A stretch of DNA of 64,000 bases from Endozoicomonas sp. 8E (GCF_032883915.1 NZ_CP120717.1:3231697-3295696), one strand, 5' to 3'. Positions 16,851-25,936 are shown, counted from the stretch's first letter. The notes: generated from the sequence alone by a model not told the origin. Numbers and translations are program-made.

Positions 16851-18338
16851 TTACAGGTTCAGCAGAAGGGCCAGAAAAGTCATGACGCTCAAACCGGTTA
16901 TCGTGTTTGTAGCAACTGATGAAGTGGTAACTGGAGTGGTAATAGAAACAGAAGACGCATTGACTGTCACGCAGACTACCGGGTCAAAGTTGAACTGACC
17001 CTCGACGTTGGACAGTCCACTTAAAGCAGTCGCTGTGGAATTAATATCGGCGGTCCAGGTATTCACAATCTGACAGAGTCCGGGTGGACGGGTCGTTGCC
17101 ATGGCTGCGGTCGAATTCACAGGTTTTTCGCACTCACCTGCCAGTGGCAATGGATCAGCGGCTTTGAAGCGGTGTTCCCGTTTGGTTTGTCGCCACAGTT
17201 TGAATGCCCGCAGCTGGTTACAAGCCAGGGCCAGTTCAATTAGTGCCTCGACATTTATAGCGGTACCTGTTACGTGAATCTGGTTGCCTGCCAGATTGTA
17301 GAGAGGTGGTTCTTTAGCGGGTTCACTATGACCGACAAGAATGAAACCACCTTTTCGTACTATTGTTCCATGCATTTGTTGCAGTGTCATGCCATAGTTG
17401 TCAATGTCGACACTATTTCTGAAGATGTCCATACTGCTTCCGGGTCCAAGGTCAAAATGACCCACATCTCCCATCTTGCCCTGGAATGTGTTCTCAATAA
17501 CAAAGACCCTCCGGGACTGGTTCTCGATTTCAGGAAGAAAGATATATAACGCATACACAGGGATATGCACGTCGCCGTTCGAGTTGATTGAGTCGGCCAG
17601 TACCGTGTTATTGATGAACTGCAGGCCAGGGCCCGGACGCAAATTATTGGCAGCTGCATCCAGAGGTTCTCTGCAATCAAGTCTGACTCCAATCCAGTTT
17701 GGGAGATAAAATACGTTGTTGTCCACAAACAGTCGGCGGTTAGTGCACTCAGCGAAGATAATTGTGTGAATGGGTGAACTGTTGTCAGGTAGAATGGGTT
17801 GGAACGTAACGTGTTTTATATGACTGTCTCTTGTTTCTCCAAACTGAAAATCGAAATGGTAACCCATCCTGACCATATAATGTTGATCAAAACTTGGCCA
17901 AAGCGAAATAACGATTTCAAAACCGTCATCAGCAGCCCCGATAATATCCATACCACCTTTTATAAATATGTGACTGTCAATGAAGTAGTTAACCGGTTTT
18001 TTAGTTGTCGCAGGGGTAACGGAGGGAGTAGACGTCGCTCCATGGATAATGTTGGAGGAGAGCAGTATCACGGTGTTTTCAGGAGTTCGATTAATCAGCT
18101 CAGCGGTATCCTCTATCGGATCGGCACTGAGGACAATGCACTGTCGTCCACGAAAAAGATCATTATACTGGTTCAGCCGTTGCTGAACCCCCGCTGTTTG
18201 CCCTGTAAGATTGTCGCACAATGTTGACGGCAAGGATGTTGTGGTTGGAGACTGAGTCGTCCGGGCGTTCAGGCTCAAGGCCTGTATCAGAAATAAAGTA
18301 ACGATTAACCGAGCTATATAACGCTGCAACTTAATCAT
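16851..18338 (-). CDS. Family A copy A10: exported beta-helix-like surface protein
   Basis: 495 residues, one of the shortest complete copies and close to the minimal form. Signal peptide MIKLQRYIARLIVTLFLIQA ending LSLNART. Block 1 has GQTAGVQQRLNQYNDLFRGR before the second Cys, then RTPENTVILLSS. Block 2: YFIDSHIFIKGGMDIIGAAD. Then HVTFQPILP, AECTNRRLFVDNNVFYLP, GPGLQFINNTVLA, LACNQLRAF, NTWTADIN and NVEGQFNFDPVVC; tail LSVMTFLALLLNL. The usual CYNR is CTNR here. Function unknown. Confidence 0.88.
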   Translation of the reverse strand: MIKLQRYIARLIVTLFLIQALSLNARTTQSPTTTSLPSTLCDNLTGQTAGVQQRLNQYNDLFRGRQCIVLSADPIEDTAELINRTPENTVILLSSNIIHGATSTPSVTPATTKKPVNYFIDSHIFIKGGMDIIGAADDGFEIVISLWPSFDQHYMVRMGYHFDFQFGETRDSHIKHVTFQPILPDNSSPIHTIIFAECTNRRLFVDNNVFYLPNWIGVRLDCREPLDAAANNLRPGPGLQFINNTVLADSINSNGDVHIPVYALYIFLPEIENQSRRVFVIENTFQGKMGDVGHFDLGPGSSMDIFRNSVDIDNYGMTLQQMHGTIVRKGGFILVGHSEPAKEPPLYNLAGNQIHVTGTAINVEALIELALACNQLRAFKLWRQTKREHRFKAADPLPLAGECEKPVNSTAAMATTRPPGLCQIVNTWTADINSTATALSGLSNVEGQFNFDPVVCVTVNASSVSITTPVTTSSVATNTITGLSVMTFLALLLNL

Positions 18339-18360
18339 TTTCAGGATTCCTTGGGAAGGT

Positions 18361-18410
18361 CGATAAGAAGCCTAGACGCTGTATTTATACTTATCCATTG
18401 ACCTGTGTTG
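18361..18410 (-). promoter_or_regulatory. Family A upstream block and likely promoter of A10
   Basis: Well-conserved block with CAATGGATAAGTATAAATAC on the minus strand; TATAAA at 18384-18389 is the -10 candidate. Confidence 0.6.
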
Positions 18411-18571
18411 AGAAAGTACAACTCGTTTCCATGCAATGCCCGGGAAAGCATGTAACCCGAAAACCGGTCTCGATAACTTGAGACAGGCTATTGGGTTTCA
18501 ACTCTGGGCCCAAAGCTTGAAAAGGAACCAGGTTTTTTAACAGCCTGCCTGAACTGGAAGGATGAATTAGC

Positions 18572-20104
18572 TCACATCACACAAAACAGACCCATGAGGG
18601 TCATGAGAAAACACAGACCAAAAAATTTGACGGTGTGATCTGGTAATCTTCTGTAGTTCATGCAGATACTCTCAGTTGTAGTGGTGCTGTCAGTTGTGCG
18701 GGTACTGGAAATAAAGGATGGAGCGAAGGACTGGCAGTTACCTGTGTCAAAGAAGAGCTGGCCTTCAAAGTTGACCAAACCGGAACAAGCCGTATCAGAG
18801 GAATAATGTGTGGCCGTCCAGGTATTTGCAGCCCGGATGTTTTCACGTGGGGTTGGTATAACATCGTTAAAACTCACAACGTTTTCACACTGTCTTCCAA
18901 TATCACCAAATGTTGCCGGGAGTGCCTTCAAGTTGTATTGCGGTTGAAATTGCCACCATGCATTGAAGGCTTGCAGGTGGTTGCAAGACATAGACAGTTC
19001 AATCAGTCCCCCGATAGTTATAGCTGTTGCTGTCACCCGGATCTTATTGCCAACCACATTAAAGAGAGGCGTTTTTGCACCACTATTGGCATGACCTAAA
19101 AGAGCAAAACCACCTTTGAGGAAAGCGGGGCGACCAATGCTGCCGTAATTGCTAATATCAACCGTGTTTTTGAAAATGTTTATACCGCTTCCGGAGCCAA
19201 GCTTAAATTCACCCGCTTCTGCCATTTTGCCCCGAATTCTGTTCCCGCTAACAGTTAATGCCTCTTGCTGATTTCTGATGGCAGGTAGATTAATAGATAT
19301 TCCTTTTTCGGGAACAAGGGTTTTGTTGAGCTTTTTGAAGCTTGTACCTATGACTGTGTTTTCGGCGAACAGCAGGCCCGGCCCCTGGCGGTTGACATTG
19401 TCTGATGCATCCAGAGATTTATTACAATCAAGGACAAGTGAAGCCTGGAGAGGAAGGTGAAATACGTTGTCTTTTAAAATGAGTTTCCGGTTATAGCACT
19501 CTGCAAAAACAATGGAGTCAATTGCGGGGGAGCCATTTTCCCGACTGGGCTGGAAGCTAAGGTGTCTGATATGACTGTCTTTGGTTTCGTCAAACTGGAA
19601 ATTGTCAGTGGTTCCGACCTTAACAAAATGTTTATCTACAAATCCCGGCCGGTCCCTGATGACGATTTCATGGCCATCATCAGCTGCCCCGAGAATGTCT
19701 TGACCGTTTTTTAAACGTATTTCACCGCCAATAAGGTACTCAACCGGGACTTTGCCCGAGACAGGGTAACCTGATGGAGAAGGCGTCTTCACTGCGGGGG
19801 CAGTATTGGAGGAGAGCAGTATCACGGTGTTTTCAGGAATTTGATTGATCAGCTGATCGGTATCCACTGTACGGTCGGCACTGAGAACAATGCACTGTCG
19901 ACCGCGAACATGGCTTTTATACTGGTTTAGCCGACTCTGAACCCCTGGCGTCCGCCCTGAAAGAGCGTTGCAGGACATCGTTGGAGGGGGAGATGAAGGA
20001 GAAGGAGCTTCGAATGCAGTCGATTGAGTTGTCGTTTGGGCGTGGAGACTCAGAGCCTTTATAAGAAACACAGGAGCGATTAATCGGATTAAATTATGAA
20101 TCAC
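18572..20104 (-). CDS. Family A copy A11: exported beta-helix-like protein with replaced C-terminus
   Basis: 510 residues. The GTG at 20102-20104 is the likely start: the family ATG position is not conserved, GGAAG stands 8 bases upstream, and the N-terminus (IHNLIRLIAPVFLIKALS) aligns with the others minus a few residues. Block 1: GRTPGVQSRLNQYKSHVRGRQC. Block 2: YLIGGEIRLKNGQDILGAAD. Then AECYNRKLILKDNVFHLP, GPGLLFAENTVIG, MSCNHLQAF, NTWTATH and NFEGQLFFDTGNC. The end differs from all others: after Thr-rich STTTES it has CMNYRRLPDHTVKFFGLCFL and a terminal FCVM. The tail is still hydrophobic but of separate origin, perhaps after a 3' recombination. Function unknown. Confidence 0.85.
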   Translation of the reverse strand: MIHNLIRLIAPVFLIKALSLHAQTTTQSTAFEAPSPSSPPPTMSCNALSGRTPGVQSRLNQYKSHVRGRQCIVLSADRTVDTDQLINQIPENTVILLSSNTAPAVKTPSPSGYPVSGKVPVEYLIGGEIRLKNGQDILGAADDGHEIVIRDRPGFVDKHFVKVGTTDNFQFDETKDSHIRHLSFQPSRENGSPAIDSIVFAECYNRKLILKDNVFHLPLQASLVLDCNKSLDASDNVNRQGPGLLFAENTVIGTSFKKLNKTLVPEKGISINLPAIRNQQEALTVSGNRIRGKMAEAGEFKLGSGSGINIFKNTVDISNYGSIGRPAFLKGGFALLGHANSGAKTPLFNVVGNKIRVTATAITIGGLIELSMSCNHLQAFNAWWQFQPQYNLKALPATFGDIGRQCENVVSFNDVIPTPRENIRAANTWTATHYSSDTACSGLVNFEGQLFFDTGNCQSFAPSFISSTRTTDSTTTTESICMNYRRLPDHTVKFFGLCFLMTLMGLFCVM

Positions 20105-20130
20105 TTTAAAAACTTCCGGAAATCCTAAAA

Positions 20131-20180
20131 CAAGGAAGCCTAGACTCTGAATTTATACCTATCCATTAATATTATGCGAT
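20131..20180 (-). promoter_or_regulatory. Family A upstream block and likely promoter of A11
   Basis: Conserved block (TTAATGGATAGGTATAAATT on the minus strand) with TATAAA at 20152-20157, followed by CAGAGTCTAGGCTTCC. Confidence 0.6.
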
Positions 20181-20334
20181 CTCATGTAATTCGATCATGA
20201 AAAAATTTGCAAGAACGTATCGGTTCCCAAGTGTCGGACCACAGGACCTGAAAGCATGGGAACCAGGGTTCTGTAATGCTGTTTTGCGGGGAATGATTGC
20301 GTCAAAAGGATGAATTATCTGAGGTTACAGATTC

Positions 20335-20470
20335 AACCGCTACTAAAAATCTAACATAATCTGTAATTATGTAGACTTATCTACGCCGTCGGCATGGATG
20401 CACGACGAATCGTGTCTAACTCCACTCTTGCGTAGGGTTTAGGGTCTGGGCGACCCCGTCGAGCTGCAAC
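20335..20470 (-). ncRNA. Putative omega (guide) RNA at the tnpB 3' end
   Basis: TnpB nucleases use an RNA encoded at and beyond the 3' end of tnpB, ending at the element's right end. Here that stretch holds three hairpins (CACGATTCGTCGTG, GTAGATAAGTCTAC, CATAATTACAGATTATG on the minus strand). The RNA's guide would then be the flank just past the right end, inside the A12 C-terminal codons and downstream spacer. Position follows family knowledge; transcription is not shown. Confidence 0.4.
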
Positions 20471-21558
20471 GTGTCTCGACCATAATTATCAAGGTTCAAA
20501 CTTGCACTGTAATCTCTGTCATGCAGGGTTTTACATTTTGGACACCGCCACTCACGATCAGACAGAGTGAGATTGTCATTTATGTAGTCGCAAGTGTGAA
20601 CCGCACACTTTTTTGAACTTGGAAAGAACCGATCTGCAATCACAACCTGGCATCCTCTCAGCTCTGCCTTGTATTCAACAAGTTCTCTCAGCTTACCGAA
20701 ACCTGCGTCACTGATTGCTCTTGCCAGTTTGCGGTTTTTTACCATGCCTTTGACATTCAGATTTTCGAGGGTGATTATTTTGAATCTTGACGTCAGATAA
20801 TCACTTACCTCATGTAGTACGGCTGATCGCTGGTTACTTATCCGGTAATGCAGTTTGGCAACCGCTCGCTTGGCTTTCACATAGCGGTTGCTTCCCTTTG
20901 TTTTGCGGCTTAACGCCCTCTGTTTTCTGTTAAGGCGTTTCAGAGAGCCTTTCAGTTTCTGATTAGCAGCAAAGGTTTTGCCATTCGAACAAATAGCTAA
21001 ATCCTTGATGCCAAAATCAACGCCTACAGACTCATTGCTTTGTGCTTTTGGGTCGTAATCCTGAGTGTCTACCAAAATAGAAGCGAAATACTTTCCGGCT
21101 CGCTTACTGATCGTCACCTGACAGGGTGTTCCTGTGAATCTCAGCTCTTGGCGCATCTTGATGCGGGTTTTCAGTTTCTCAATGCGAAGTGTTCTGTCAT
21201 CAACATCGAACTTGGGTTTTTCTCTGAGAGAAAAACTGTCGTGTAGTCCTCGCTTCTTGAACCTTGGATAACCTGCTTTTTCTCCTTTCTTCACCCGACG
21301 AAAGAAGTGAGTAAAGGCGTCATGAAGATCGTCGATTGTGTTCCTGGTGACACGTTGGCTGACTTCGGCATACCAGGGAAACTCAAGCCTGAGTTCCTGG
21401 TATTTTTCATTCGCAGCCTTCTTTGACCATTTAACGCCTTCTTTATTGAAATGTGCTAACAGTTGATTGAACGCATGACGACGAGAACCACAAGCCCTAT
21501 CAAGATAATCGGCTTGTTGTTTTGTCGGTCTGAGTTCAATCTTGTGAGCTAACAACAT
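20416..21558 (-). CDS. tnpB: TnpB, RNA-guided nuclease of an IS200/IS605-group element
   Basis: 380 residues from the ATG at 21556-21558. This start gives MLLAHKIELRPTKQQADYLD, the usual TnpB N-terminus; the frame is open 44 codons further but without family-like sequence. The RuvC-like catalytic residues are visible: Asp in GVDFGIKDLAI (about 181), Glu in ITLENLNVKGM (about 265) and Asp in HDRDYSASLNL (about 347-349). A zinc ribbon lies between the last two (CAVHTC and CPKC); the first pair is C-x4-C, looser than the usual C-x2-C. TnpB proteins are RNA-guided DNA nucleases that help the element persist at its site. Length and motifs look intact. The insertion truncates neighbour A12. Confidence 0.93.
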   Translation of the reverse strand: MLLAHKIELRPTKQQADYLDRACGSRRHAFNQLLAHFNKEGVKWSKKAANEKYQELRLEFPWYAEVSQRVTRNTIDDLHDAFTHFFRRVKKGEKAGYPRFKKRGLHDSFSLREKPKFDVDDRTLRIEKLKTRIKMRQELRFTGTPCQVTISKRAGKYFASILVDTQDYDPKAQSNESVGVDFGIKDLAICSNGKTFAANQKLKGSLKRLNRKQRALSRKTKGSNRYVKAKRAVAKLHYRISNQRSAVLHEVSDYLTSRFKIITLENLNVKGMVKNRKLARAISDAGFGKLRELVEYKAELRGCQVVIADRFFPSSKKCAVHTCDYINDNLTLSDREWRCPKCKTLHDRDYSASLNLDNYGRDTLQLDGVAQTLNPTQEWS

Positions 21559-21897
21559 CTCGCAAAGTCTCAAGCATTTTTTCGTATAACCTGAGTTCGC
21601 CAACCTTCTATAGAACAGTAGGCTTCCAGTAACTCTTGCTGCCTGTCTAAGTCTGGCTTTTGGTCGTGACCGGATACTCTGCAATAGCAAAGCGTAGGCG
21701 CAGCTTCGTTACTTTAGCCCATCAATTCAGACACGTCGTAGTAACAAGTTCCAACTTTGGTCTTTCTGGCAGGAAGCAGCTCACCTGTACTTTCCGATTT
21801 TCGTAGTGTTACTGGGTCTGTACCATGTAAACGAGCTGCCTCACCTATCTTCAGTAATCACTTATCAATGCTTGAGATTTTATAAGATAGTTTTGGA

Positions 21898-23583
21898 TTA
21901 TAATAGATTTCTGCGAACTGTTTTTAACCCTATGACCAGACTAGCCAAAACACCCAAACCATTAATCTCTGCGGTTGTTCCCGCTGCTTTAGTTGGGGTC
22001 AAAAGGGAACTGGACGTTGTATTAGCAACAGAAGCAGAAGCAGAACCAGAACCAGAACGTAGAGTGAATGGTTGGCAGATTTCTGAGTAAAAAAAGAACT
22101 GACCCTCGAAGTTAGCCAGACCGGCACAGGCAGTGGACGAGGAATTGTTTATGGGAGTCCAGGTATTTGCAAACCGGATGCTTCCATGTGTTGTGGGAGT
22201 TGGTATGGCAACCGTTGAATTTACAGCGGGAGTTGACATAACAACGGTTGAATTTGGAGTGAGTGTTGACATGGCAAGGGTTGCATTTGGAGTGGAAGCC
22301 GATATAACAACGGTTGAGTCCGGACCGGATGTCGGCATGACAGTCGTTGGGCCCACAAGGCTAGCGCACACTCCTGACACTTCTCCCAAAGGTGCTGGCA
22401 TTGCTCTAATGCTGGATTGTTTTAAGGGTTGCCACCATGGATTGAAGGCCTGCAGGCGGTTACAAGCCAGAGTCAGTCCAATCTGTCCCCTGACGTTTAT
22501 AGCGGTCCGTGTTACCTTGATTCGATTGCCTGCCAGGAAAAAAACAGGCAGTTTTGAAGGGCTATGTGTAGGCCCAACCAGAACGAAACCTCCTTTGCGA
22601 GCAGAGCTTCGAATTGTGAGGCCAGCATTGGATATATTGACAATGTTATTGAAGACATTGATTTTAGATCCGGGTCCAAGTCTAAACTCAGCCGCTTGTG
22701 CAATATGGTCCTCAAATGTGTTTCCAATAACCGATAGTCGATCTGACTGGTTAATAATAGAAGGAAGATTAATCAATATCCCTTGTTCCTGAGTCACATA
22801 GTAATAAGTATTGTCCATAATCCAGCTGTATTTTCCTCCATAGATTTTGTTATTGGCGAACAGCAAGTTTGGGCCAGGGTTCCGGGTTGAGTCAGAGGCA
22901 TCGGAGAATTTTTTGCAATCAAGAGCGAAGGCGGCCTTTGCAGGACTTACGAATAGGTTATCCTCTATGATCAGCTTCCGGTTGAAGCACTCTGCAAAAA
23001 CAATGGATTCAATGGGATGGTGTATACTTCTCTTCCATGGCGAGAAAGCAAGGTGTCTTATATGGCTGTCTTTCGTTTCTTCAGGTTTGAAGCTTTCAGG
23101 GTATCCAACTCTGAGTATGTGTCTGTATTTAAAATATGAGCGATCCTCGATGACAATATCAAAACCGTCATCAGCCGCTCCGATAATGTCCTGACCGTTT
23201 TTCAAAACTATTTCACTGTCAACAGAATACACAGCTGGAGTTTTATCTGTCACGGGGAAAGCGGACGGAGAAGGTGTCGCGCCAGGTGCAGTCGCGGAGG
23301 AGAGCAAGATAACGGTGTTCTCTGGGATCTTTTTTACCAACGCACCTAAATCCTCTGATGGGTCGACACTGAGAACAACGCACTGTTTTCCATTAACAAG
23401 TTCTCTGTATTGCTTCAGCCGTTGCTCAACCCCTGACGTCTGTCCCGTGAGAGTGTTGCAAGATGATATCTGAAGGCATGATATATAAGAAGAGATGGTC
23501 GGCACATGGGCCTGAAGAATCAGAGCTTGCAAAAGGAATAAAGGCGCGATCAATCTGGTCAGATAATTTGGCAGCTTGGTCAT
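21898..23583 (-). CDS. Family A copy A12: exported beta-helix-like protein, C-terminus altered by TnpB element
   Basis: 561 residues from the ATG at 23581-23583 (MTKLPNYLTRLIAPLFLLQA). The frame is open to 23640 but without family similarity. Block 1: GQTSGVEQRLKQYRELVNGKQC. Block 2: YSVDSEIVLKNGQDIIGAAD. Then AECFNRKLIIEDNLFVSP and LACNRLQAF; the second linker has units like STVVMSTPAVN and is shared with A13; then NTWTPIN and NFEGQFFFYSEIC. The tail reads LASLVIGL and then KTVRRNLL from element DNA, instead of the expected final Asn-Leu. The altered end adds three basic residues after the hydrophobic segment. The upstream spacer lacks the promoter block, so it may be cotranscribed with A13. 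Confidence 0.86.
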   Translation of the reverse strand: MTKLPNYLTRLIAPLFLLQALILQAHVPTISSYISCLQISSCNTLTGQTSGVEQRLKQYRELVNGKQCVVLSVDPSEDLGALVKKIPENTVILLSSATAPGATPSPSAFPVTDKTPAVYSVDSEIVLKNGQDIIGAADDGFDIVIEDRSYFKYRHILRVGYPESFKPEETKDSHIRHLAFSPWKRSIHHPIESIVFAECFNRKLIIEDNLFVSPAKAAFALDCKKFSDASDSTRNPGPNLLFANNKIYGGKYSWIMDNTYYYVTQEQGILINLPSIINQSDRLSVIGNTFEDHIAQAAEFRLGPGSKINVFNNIVNISNAGLTIRSSARKGGFVLVGPTHSPSKLPVFFLAGNRIKVTRTAINVRGQIGLTLACNRLQAFNPWWQPLKQSSIRAMPAPLGEVSGVCASLVGPTTVMPTSGPDSTVVISASTPNATLAMSTLTPNSTVVMSTPAVNSTVAIPTPTTHGSIRFANTWTPINNSSSTACAGLANFEGQFFFYSEICQPFTLRSGSGSASASVANTTSSSLLTPTKAAGTTAEINGLGVLASLVIGLKTVRRNLL

Positions 23584-23704
23584 GTTCCGGGCTCTTTGGG
23601 GATATCTGTGGGTAATTGAACCCACAAGGCCTGTAAGCACCTGAACCAGAATTTTGCAACAGACGCTTTGTGGGGAATGATTGCCTCGAAAGAATTCGCT
23701 CAGG

Positions 23705-25474
23705 TTATAGATTCAACCATATGGCCAGCGTAGCTAAAACACCCAAACCACTAATCTCTGCGGTTGATCCCGCTGCCGTAGTTGGGACCAAAAGGGAACC
23801 GGACGTTGTATTAGCAACAGAAGCAGAAGCAAAAGCAGAAGCCAGAGTGAATGGTTGGCAGATTTCTGAGTAAAAAAAGAACTGACCCTCGAAGTTAACC
23901 AGACCGGCACAGGCAGTGGACGAGGAATCCTTTATGGGAGTCCAGATATTTGCAAACCGGATGCTTCCATGTGTAGTGGGAGTGGGTATGGCAACCGTTG
24001 AATTTACAGCGGGAGTTGACATGACAACGGTTGAATTTGGAGTGGGAGTTGACATGGCAAGGGTTGCATTCGGAGTAGAAGCCGACATAACAACGGTTGA
24101 GTCCGGACCGGATGTCGACATGACAGCCATTGAATCTGGAGTGAAGGTTGACATAACAAAGTTTGAATTTGGACCAGCTGTTGGCATGACAGTAGTTGGG
24201 CCCACAAAGCTACTGCACACTCCTGATACTTTTCTCAAAGGTGCTGGCATTGCTTTAATGCTGAATTGTTTTAAGGGTTGCCTCCATGGATTGACGGCCT
24301 GCAGGTGGTTACAAGCCAGGGTCAGTCCAAGCTGTCCACTGACGGTTATAGCGGTCCGTGTTACCTTGATTTGATTGCCAGCCAGGAAAAAAACAGGCCG
24401 TTTTGAAAGGCTATAGGTAGGCCCAACCAAAATGAAACCTCCTTTGCGAGCAGAGCTGCGAGTTGTGGGGCCAAAATTGTTTATATTGACAATGTTATTG
24501 AAGACATTGATTTTAGATCCGGGAGCCAGTCTGAACTCAGCCGCTTCTGCAATGTCGTCCTCAAATAGGTTCCCAATAACCGATAGCCGATCTGACTGGT
24601 TAATGACAGAAGAAATATTAATAAATATCCCTTGTTCCTGAATAAAATAGGAATACATTTTGTTCATAATCGAGGTGTATTTTCCTCCGTAGATTTTGTT
24701 ATTAGTAAACAGTAAGCCTGGGCCAAGATGCCGGGTTGGGTCGGAGGCATCGGAAAATTCTTTGCAATCAAGAGCAAGGGCGGCCTTTACAGGGGTACGG
24801 AATACGTTATCTTCTACGATCAGCTTCCGGTTGTAGCACTCTGCAAAAATGATAGAGTCAATGGGGAGGCGTGCATTATTCAGTGATGGCGAGAAAGTAA
24901 GGTGTCTTATGTGGCTGTCTTTCGTTTCCTCAGGTTTGAAGCTTCCAGGGTATCCAACTCTCAGTAAGTGTCTGTGTATAAAATCTGATCGATCCCTGAT
25001 GACAATCTCAAAACCGTCATCAGCTGCTCCAATAATGTCCTGACCGTTTTTCAAAACTATTTCACTGTCAACAAGATACTCAACCGAGGTTTTATATGAC
25101 GCGGGGGTAGTTGGAGAAAGCGTTGCGCCGGGTGTAATACTGGATGCGGGGGTAGCTGGAGAAAGCGTTGCGCCGGGTGCAGTATTGGAGGAGAGGAAGA
25201 TAACGGTGTTCTCTGGAATCTGTTTTACCAATTCACCTAAATCCGTTGAAGGGTTGGCATTGAGAACAACGCACTGTCTTCCATTAATCAGTTCTCTGTA
25301 TTGCCTTAGCCGTTGTTCAACCCCTGTCGTCTGTCCCGTGAGAGTGTTGCACGATGATGTCGGAAGGCTTGATGTAGAAGAAGAGATTGTCGGGGTCTGG
25401 GCCTGTAGAATCAGAGCCTGCAAAAGGAATAAAGGCGCGATCAATCGGGCCAGACAATGTTGCTGCTTGATCAT
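23705..25474 (-). CDS. Family A copy A13: exported beta-helix-like surface protein
   Basis: 589 residues from the ATG at 25472-25474 (MIKQQHCLARLIAPLFLLQA); the longer frame to 25537 runs into a miniature element and is rejected. It is the nearest relative of A12. Block 1: GQTTGVEQRLRQYRELINGRQC. A linker with a duplicated TPGATLSP-type unit follows (ITPGATLSPTTPAS), then YLVDSEIVLKNGQDIIGAAD. The second linker, about 90 residues, is built of STxVMSxxTPN-type units. NIWTPIK and NFEGQFFFYSEIC precede a tail ending LGVLATLAIWLNL, the form A12 would have had. Two miniature elements separate the gene from its upstream block at 25815-25860. Function unknown. Confidence 0.87.
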   Translation of the reverse strand: MIKQQHCLARLIAPLFLLQALILQAQTPTISSSTSSLPTSSCNTLTGQTTGVEQRLRQYRELINGRQCVVLNANPSTDLGELVKQIPENTVIFLSSNTAPGATLSPATPASSITPGATLSPTTPASYKTSVEYLVDSEIVLKNGQDIIGAADDGFEIVIRDRSDFIHRHLLRVGYPGSFKPEETKDSHIRHLTFSPSLNNARLPIDSIIFAECYNRKLIVEDNVFRTPVKAALALDCKEFSDASDPTRHLGPGLLFTNNKIYGGKYTSIMNKMYSYFIQEQGIFINISSVINQSDRLSVIGNLFEDDIAEAAEFRLAPGSKINVFNNIVNINNFGPTTRSSARKGGFILVGPTYSLSKRPVFFLAGNQIKVTRTAITVSGQLGLTLACNHLQAVNPWRQPLKQFSIKAMPAPLRKVSGVCSSFVGPTTVMPTAGPNSNFVMSTFTPDSMAVMSTSGPDSTVVMSASTPNATLAMSTPTPNSTVVMSTPAVNSTVAIPTPTTHGSIRFANIWTPIKDSSSTACAGLVNFEGQFFFYSEICQPFTLASAFASASVANTTSGSLLVPTTAAGSTAEISGLGVLATLAIWLNL

Positions 25475-25498
25475 GTTCCGGGCTCCTGGCGAGTCTGG

Positions 25499-25602
25499 CA
25501 GCCTGTCGGACTTAAGCGTCCCTAGCGAGGATTGCAAGAAACAGGGATTTTTAGACCAATTTATCGCAACCGCAGTAGGACAGTCTTAAGTCCGACAGGC
25601 TG
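25499..25602. mobile_element. Miniature inverted-repeat element, type 1, shorter copy
   Basis: 104 bp with the same 18-bp terminal repeats as the element at 8015-8174 (CAGCCTGTCGGACTTAAG) but reversed and internally deleted. Followed by CTAG at 25603-25606 and preceded by CTGG, a near-match to the CTAG duplication of the first copy. Confidence 0.8.
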
Positions 25603-25610
25603 CTAGGAGG

Positions 25611-25808
25611 CTGACCGAGAATAGACTGCCCTACGCGGCAACTGCTCCTGCGTTGCTCTAGCTCCTGCATCCATGCAGTCGTGCGGCGGCAGCAAATTGG
25701 TCTGAAAATCCGCTTTTGTTCGTCAAATAGCTCGCTATTCTCCTCACAAAACCGAATTTTCATCCTCAATTTTCTGCCGTCCTCGCTACGGGCGCTATTC
25801 TCGGTCAG
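25611..25808. mobile_element. Miniature inverted-repeat element, type 2
   Basis: 198 bp bounded by 14-bp inverted repeats (CTGACCGAGAATAG). Its middle shares stretches with type 1 (aaattggtct, ttcgtcaaata, gctattctcctca, tcctcaattt), so the two types are related. It contains one copy of a 48-bp segment that is tandemly amplified near 59461. It lies directly beside the type 1 copy in the A13 leader. Confidence 0.8.
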
Positions 25809-25814
25809 TCTCAT

Positions 25815-25860
25815 AGATAGGAAGCCTAGACGCTCCATTAATAGTTGGCCATTATCAGGC
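25815..25860 (-). promoter_or_regulatory. Family A upstream block for A13, displaced by two insertions
   Basis: Contains GGCTTCCTATC, AGCGTCTAGG and AATGGCCAACTATTAATGG on the minus strand, matching the family block. The two miniature elements put about 340 bp between it and the A13 start. Confidence 0.5.
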
Positions 25861-25936
25861 ATTAAGAAAATAAACAGGACTTCTTTTTAATCGTTCCCAT
25901 GTTCCCGGAATGCCTGCGAGGATAAACAGGCTCTGG

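Larger units (their letters stand above)
20335..21925 (-). mobile_element. TnpB-only IS200/IS605-group element inserted in the 3' end of A12
   Basis: About 1.59 kb; exact ends are ambiguous by the 4 bases aacc, present at both junctions (20335-20338 and 21926-21929). Joining the flanks restores a perfect family A end: minus-strand CTGGTCATAGGG + TTGAATCTGTAA reads LVIGLNL-stop, as in the neighbours. There are no terminal inverted repeats, and subterminal hairpins lie at the tnpB 3' side (20355-20371, 20371-20384, 20401-20414), as is known for this group. No tnpA is seen in the 365 bp upstream of tnpB, so mobility would need a TnpA in trans. Confidence 0.85.

Noticed and set aside
21559-21690. 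Longer TnpB start at 21690
   Set aside because: The extra 44 residues do not resemble TnpB; MLLAHKIEL at 21558 is the usual N-terminus.
21806-22090. Plus-strand 94-codon frame beside the TnpB element
   Set aside because: It spans the element boundary and runs antisense through the A12 linker; no tnpA features.
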